9,733 nucleotides of DNA, taken from contig CALPSU020000076.1 in NCBI GenBank assembly GCA_943326315.2, positions 1 through 9,733 on the forward strand, given 5' to 3'. This document shows, one piece after another, positions 7,161 through 9,733 of this stretch (position 1 is the first letter of the stretch; each line of letters starts with the position of its first letter). A program made the position numbers and the translations under genes. Under the pieces are notes generated by a model. It saw only the letters and a program-made list of their open reading frames with translations, searched no databases and was not told where the DNA came from. Origin of the DNA: Chryseobacterium gleum. GTDB taxonomy: Bacteria; Bacteroidota; Bacteroidia; Flavobacteriales_D; Crocinitomicaceae.

Positions 7161-7466
7161 CTATTTCTTTTTGAAAAATTCTTTGCCTACTCTTTGAATG
7201 TGATCTTCTAATTCTGGAGAATTTAAATTATCAAAGATTGAAATATCAAATAGATAAGGCGTATTTAAATTGTCTATTTCTTGAATTACGCTAGTCAGCG
7301 TATCATTTGTTAGATTTTTACCCGTTAGTGTTAAATCAATATCTGAACCAATTTTGTAATTTCCTTTTGCTCTAGAGCCATAAATAATAACCGTTTCAAT
7401 TTCATCGTGTTTAATAAAAACTGAGCATATATGCTTTATTGTTTCATCTGTTAATCCAAAATTCAT
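7161..7466 (-). CDS. MNT-domain nucleotidyltransferase, HI0073/MntA-like (probable antitoxin)
   Basis: A 101-residue minimal nucleotidyltransferase of the polymerase-beta superfamily. The core motif is intact: GSRAKGNYKIGSDIDL (residues 30-45) gives Gly30-Ser31, ten residues, then Asp42-x-Asp44, the GSX10DXD pattern that holds metal and NTP. A third acidic residue, Asp74 in LFDISIFD, is in the expected position on a later strand. In characterised HEPN/MNT pairs (Shewanella HepT-MntA) the MNT protein neutralises the HEPN RNase by transferring AMP to a tyrosine. Its ATG overlaps the stop codon of the HEPN gene by four bases (ATGA, 7463-7466), so the two are translationally coupled in the toxin-first order. 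Whether this HI0073-like branch acts as an antitoxin or has another nucleotidyl-transfer role cannot be told from sequence. The stop at 7161-7163 is TAG. Confidence 0.85.
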   Translation of the reverse strand: MNFGLTDETIKHICSVFIKHDEIETVIIYGSRAKGNYKIGSDIDLTLTGKNLTNDTLTSVIQEIDNLNTPYLFDISIFDNLNSPELEDHIQRVGKEFFKKK

Positions 7467-7867
7467 AAAAGTGTTTTCATTTTAACATCTAACTCTAAAA
7501 ATAAAGGGGAATAAATTTTTAAAATTTTATTAAATTCAATTTCTAAAATACTGTGATTATACGTGTGAACAGTTTGATTTCTACTTTCAATCATATCCAT
7601 CCATGACTGACCATTTTGAATTATCCCTTTGTTAAAAGCCTCTCTTGTAGCACTTCTTGATCCATTAATGTTTTGATAACCTTCATACTCAAGATAATCT
7701 TTTAACACTTTCCAACCTAATTCATGTGTGAATTCAAAACGCTGAATTATTCCTTCTTTTATTATGTCAACAGGGTTTTCTCCATTAGTTTTTATTGCGT
7801 CAATTAATTGATGCAGTGCTTTTTCATAATTCATGAAGCGTTGTTTCCATCGGATATCTTCTTCCAT
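7463..7867 (-). CDS. HEPN-fold protein, HI0074/HepT-like (nucleotidyltransferase substrate-binding family; probable toxin)
   Basis: A 134-residue, largely helical protein of the HI0074 family (nucleotidyltransferase substrate-binding). Family features are RFEFTHELGWKVLKDYLEYEG (within residues 43-63), SATREAF (72-78) and the conserved RNQTVHTYN (96-104). The last contains R96-x4-H101-x-Y103, exactly the RX4HXY motif of HepT toxins: Arg/His form the RNase centre and Tyr is the AMPylation target in the Shewanella system. The protein pairs with the MNT gene that overlaps its stop by four bases, and such pairs form a complex. Upstream, TATTTTTG (7898-7905, minus) is a likely -7 element flanked by palindromes. 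HI0074 itself was described as a substrate-binding partner without proven RNase activity, so a toxin role here is inferred from the motif and context. Confidence 0.82.
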   Translation of the reverse strand: MEEDIRWKQRFMNYEKALHQLIDAIKTNGENPVDIIKEGIIQRFEFTHELGWKVLKDYLEYEGYQNINGSRSATREAFNKGIIQNGQSWMDMIESRNQTVHTYNHSILEIEFNKILKIYSPLFLELDVKMKTLL

Positions 7868-7880
7868 AACTTTAAAGTTA
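7867..7880. repeat. 14-bp perfect palindrome at the HEPN gene start
   Basis: TAACTTTAAAGTTA reads the same on both strands and abuts the HEPN start codon (7865-7867, minus). It lies inside the predicted 5' leader. It could be an operator for autoregulation or a chance palindrome in AT-rich DNA; a few of this length are expected by chance in a window this size. Confidence 0.4.
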
Positions 7881-7897
7881 ATAAATTAATTCGTTAT

Positions 7898-7905
7898 CAA
7901 AAATA
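7898..7905 (-). promoter_or_regulatory. Candidate -7 promoter element for the HEPN/MNT pair
   Basis: Minus-strand TATTTTTG matches TAnnTTTG exactly. Transcription would start near 7891-7894, giving a leader of about 25 bases. The region where the -33 box should lie is occupied by the inverted repeat at 7910-7931. Confidence 0.45.
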
Positions 7906-7909
7906 GCGA

Positions 7910-7931
7910 AAAACAGTTTAAAAACTGTTTT
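7910..7931. repeat. Perfect 10-bp inverted repeat in the divergent promoter region (candidate operator)
   Basis: AAAACAGTTT (7910-7919), spacer AA, then AAACTGTTTT (7922-7931). The arms are perfectly complementary. The repeat starts four bases upstream of the HEPN -7 element and so covers the -33 region of that promoter, the classical place for a repressor site. It also lies about 34 bases upstream of the -7 candidate of the DUF3109 gene, so it might affect both directions. A weak hairpin terminator is a less likely reading because the genes on both sides are divergent. Confidence 0.55.
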
Positions 7932-7964
7932 CAATTAATAGTTTCATTATCTAATCTATTTTTA

Positions 7965-7972
7965 GAACTTTG
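7965..7972 (+). promoter_or_regulatory. Weak candidate -7 element for the DUF3109 gene
   Basis: GAACTTTG matches TAnnTTTG in all fixed positions but the first. It ends ten bases before the ATG at 7983, implying a leader of only a few bases. No TTG box is seen at the normal distance. Confidence 0.35.
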
Positions 7973-7982
7973 CAAATAAAAC

Positions 7983-8591
7983 ATGTTAGTAGAAATTCAC
8001 GATAAAATTGTTTCCACTCAAATTTTTGAGAGAAAATTTGTTTGCGACTTAAACGCTTGTAAAGGTGCTTGTTGTGTTCATGGTGATGCAGGCGCTCCTT
8101 TAACGATTGATGAAGCGGATATTTTAGAGGAAGATTTAGAAAAAATCAAGCCTTATATGCGTCAAGAAGGGATTGAAGCGGTGGATGCTACTGGAGTTTT
8201 TTATGTGGATCAAGAAAACGATACTGCCACTACTCTAGTTAATGGTGCTGAATGCGCATTCGTTTATTTTGATGAAAAAGGAATAACTAAATGTGCGATT
8301 GAAGCAGCCCATAAAGATGGTAAAACGGAATTTAAAAAACCTATTTCTTGTCATCTCTATCCGATTCGTTTGAAACAATTTAATGATTTCACTGCTGTAA
8401 ATTATGATCACTGGAATATTTGTGAACCTGCCTGTAAATGTGGAGAAGAATTAAATGTCCCTGTCTTTCGTTTTTTGAAAGAACCTTTAATTAGAGCTTT
8501 TGGAGAAGAATTCTATCAGGAATTAATTATTGTTGATGGAGAACTAGCTAAAAATAATGGAGAAGGAAGTGACCTTTTAAAAGAGAAATAA
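7983..8591 (+). CDS. DUF3109 family cysteine-rich protein
   Basis: A 202-residue soluble protein with ten cysteines: C21, C26, C30 and C31 in CDLNACKGACC, then C91, C104, C123, C147, C151 and C153. The layout CxxxxCxxxCC plus later AECAFVYF (89-96), TKCAIE (102-107), KPISCHLYPIR (119-129) and CEPACKC (147-153) fits DUF3109, related to the YkgJ-type zinc/iron-sulfur families. The spaced cysteines suggest metal or Fe-S binding, but no function is established to my knowledge. There is no signal peptide or membrane helix, so it is probably cytoplasmic. The tail after about residue 188 is charged and low complexity. It is transcribed away from the HEPN/MNT pair, and a separate promoter candidate precedes the next gene, so it is probably monocistronic. 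ATG 7983 is the first start after the -7 candidate. Confidence 0.85.
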   Translation: MLVEIHDKIVSTQIFERKFVCDLNACKGACCVHGDAGAPLTIDEADILEEDLEKIKPYMRQEGIEAVDATGVFYVDQENDTATTLVNGAECAFVYFDEKGITKCAIEAAHKDGKTEFKKPISCHLYPIRLKQFNDFTAVNYDHWNICEPACKCGEELNVPVFRFLKEPLIRAFGEEFYQELIIVDGELAKNNGEGSDLLKEK

Positions 8592-8595
8592 TCAA

Positions 8596-8623
8596 TTGTT
8601 TTACTTTTTAACACCTACTTTTC
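8596..8623 (+). promoter_or_regulatory. Candidate promoter TTG-N17-TACTTTTC for the ywqK-like/SCO1 pair
   Basis: TTG at 8596-8598 and TACTTTTC at 8616-8623 have a 17-base spacer; the -7 box differs from TAnnTTTG only in its last base. Transcription would start near 8627-8630, about 40 bases before the ATG at 8670. Confidence 0.4.
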
Positions 8624-8669
8624 ATATAATTTATTTACATTCGTTTATATCAAAAAATAATCAATACAT

Positions 8670-9086
8670 ATGAGGACTATATTTTTGCTTTTTCTTGGAA
8701 TATTTTTTAATTCAACCCTATTTTCTCAAGTTACTTTTGATAATGGTGAAACTTATTACACAGATTCTACCGAAACAGTATTATGTAACGGTAAATTCAG
8801 GAAATTTTATTCTGGTTTTAATATTAAAAGTTCTGCAACATATTCAAATGGGAAATTGCATGGTGAATATGTAGAACATTATACAAATGGGTTAATAAAA
8901 AGTACTATGCACTATTCAAATGGACTTTTGAATGGAGAAGTTATTGAATATTATCCTGAAATAAATATAATGAAAACGAAATTCCATTATACGAATGGAT
9001 TGAAAAATGGAGAATGTACAACATACGATGAAGTTGGTGAAGTGATGCTAAAACAAATCTATGTGAATGGTGTCTTACAACCATAA
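8670..9086 (+). CDS. Secreted YwqK-family (MORN-variant) repeat protein
   Basis: A 138-residue protein with a signal peptide (MRTIFLLFLGIFFNSTLFSQ, cleavage probably before or near Gln20), then tandem repeats of about 12 residues. Units begin near Y58, Y71, Y82, Y95, Y107, Y119 and Y131. The best are YSNGKLHGE (58-66), YSNGLLNGE (82-90) and YTNGLKNGE (107-115), the Y-x-N-G-x-x-x-G-E core of MORN-variant (YwqK-type) repeats. Databases often label such proteins as antitoxins after Bacillus YwqK, but this one is exported to the periplasm or outer membrane, has no toxin partner beside it, and is probably a structural or binding protein. The cysteine at 39 is too far from the start to be a lipobox. 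It is followed 15 bases later by a SCO1/SenC gene in the same direction, so co-transcription is likely. Its function is unknown. Confidence 0.8.
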   Translation: MRTIFLLFLGIFFNSTLFSQVTFDNGETYYTDSTETVLCNGKFRKFYSGFNIKSSATYSNGKLHGEYVEHYTNGLIKSTMHYSNGLLNGEVIEYYPEINIMKTKFHYTNGLKNGECTTYDEVGEVMLKQIYVNGVLQP

Positions 9087-9101
9087 ATTTATTTTTTTGA
9101 A

Positions 9102-9733
9102 ATGAAAAGGGTTTTAATTTTCGTTATTGTAGTTTTTTCAGCAATTCTTGTTGCATACTTCATGACGCTAAATACTAAAAAACCTATTCCCGTAATTAAT
9201 CCAATCGAATTAAATGCTGAAATGGTAGATTCTAGTTTACATTCAGTTGGTATGAATCATAAAATTGGAAAATTCTCTTTCTTAAATCAAAATGGGAAAT
9301 TAATTACTGACAAAGATCTTATAGGTAAAGTTTTTGTAGCTGAATATTTTTTTACTACTTGTGGCACAATTTGTCCTATGATGAATATTCAAATGCAGCG
9401 TGTTCAAAAAGCTTTTCTTGGAAATGATTTTTTTAAAATTTTAAGTTTTACTGTAAACCCAGAAGTGGATTCAGTTTCACAAATGAAAATTTATGCTGAA
9501 GCACACCACGCAAATGAAAATCAATGGCATTTTTTAACTGGTAAGAAAACTGAATTATACTCTTTGGCTCGAAAATCATTTTTTGTGTTAAAACCAGCTG
9601 AAGCTCAAAATTTGGGCGATGCAGGAGGAGATTTTATCCACACAAATAATTTTGTTTTAATAGATGAAAAAATGAGAATTAGGGGGTATTACGATGGAAC
9701 CTCATCTAAAGAGGTTGATCAACTTATTAAAGA
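9102..9733 (+). CDS. SCO1/SenC family copper/thioredoxin-fold protein (3' end outside window)
   Basis: 210 complete codons are visible and the frame is open to the window edge. One N-terminal membrane anchor (MKRVLIFVIVVFSAILVAYF, residues 1-20) is followed by a periplasmic thioredoxin-like domain. The hallmark CxxxC motif is TCGTICP with C87 and C91; TVNPEVDSV (117-125) follows, and GGDFIHTNNFVLID (175-188) supplies His180, the third copper ligand. All metal ligands are therefore present. SCO proteins deliver copper to the CuA site of cytochrome c oxidase or act as thiol reductants in the periplasm. No oxidase genes are seen, so its target is not shown here; related genes may follow beyond the window. 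The gene lies 15 bases after the YwqK-like gene without its own promoter candidate. The family usually has about 200-240 residues, so only a short C-terminal tail is missing. Confidence 0.92.
   Translation, partial: MKRVLIFVIVVFSAILVAYFMTLNTKKPIPVINPIELNAEMVDSSLHSVGMNHKIGKFSFLNQNGKLITDKDLIGKVFVAEYFFTTCGTICPMMNIQMQRVQKAFLGNDFFKILSFTVNPEVDSVSQMKIYAEAHHANENQWHFLTGKKTELYSLARKSFFVLKPAEAQNLGDAGGDFIHTNNFVLIDEKMRIRGYYDGTSSKEVDQLIK

Noticed and set aside
8670..9086. Reading the YwqK-like gene as half of a toxin-antitoxin system
   Set aside because: It encodes a signal peptide and no toxin-like gene is adjacent; the antitoxin label comes from the family name only.
1..9733. CRISPR array, tRNA genes, integrase, transposase or attachment-site repeats
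   Set aside because: I looked for regularly spaced repeats, tRNA-like cloverleaf sequence and mobile-element proteins and saw none.

Overview
The window looks like a chromosomal segment of a Flavobacteriia-type Bacteroidota. The evidence is the strong AT bias, intergenic matches to the Bacteroidota -7 promoter element TAnnTTTG instead of sigma70-type -10/-35 boxes, poor or absent Shine-Dalgarno sequences, and the character of the proteins (a long IF-2 with a charged N-terminal linker, a NusA of 412 residues without the second C-terminal repeat, DUF3109 and SCO1/SenC proteins). I cannot name the genus. The DNA is gene dense: no gap exceeds about 210 bases, and I see no tRNA, rRNA, CRISPR array, insertion sequence or integrase.

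Layout. 1-473, minus strand: the 5' part of gatA (cut by the window edge), preceded 14 bases upstream by a small tatA. 683-2224, plus strand: a membrane glycosyltransferase of the PMT_2/ArnT-like GT-C class, transcribed divergently from tatA-gatA. 2289-2318: a hairpin between convergent genes that can terminate on both strands. 2338-7014, minus strand: the classic rimP-nusA-infB operon (ribosome maturation, transcription elongation/termination, translation initiation). Just upstream of the rimP start codon is a GC-rich hairpin plus T-run that resembles an intrinsic terminator, lying downstream of the only good -7 element there, so it may be an attenuator. 7161-7867, minus strand: a HEPN/MNT two-gene module (HI0074/HI0073-like, HepT-MntA type) with a 4-base stop/start overlap and the active-site motifs of both proteins intact. 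7868-7982: a divergent control region with two perfect palindromes. 7983-8591, plus strand: a ten-cysteine DUF3109 protein. 8670-9086, plus strand: a secreted YwqK/MORN-variant repeat protein, followed 15 bases later by a SCO1/SenC copper/thiol protein that runs off the window.

Most of the window is housekeeping. The parts worth a second look are the HepT/MntA-like pair with its palindromic control region, the terminator-like hairpin in the rimP-nusA-infB leader, and the secreted YwqK-like/SCO1 pair. I found no clear candidate for a wholly new system; the strongest leads are regulatory.
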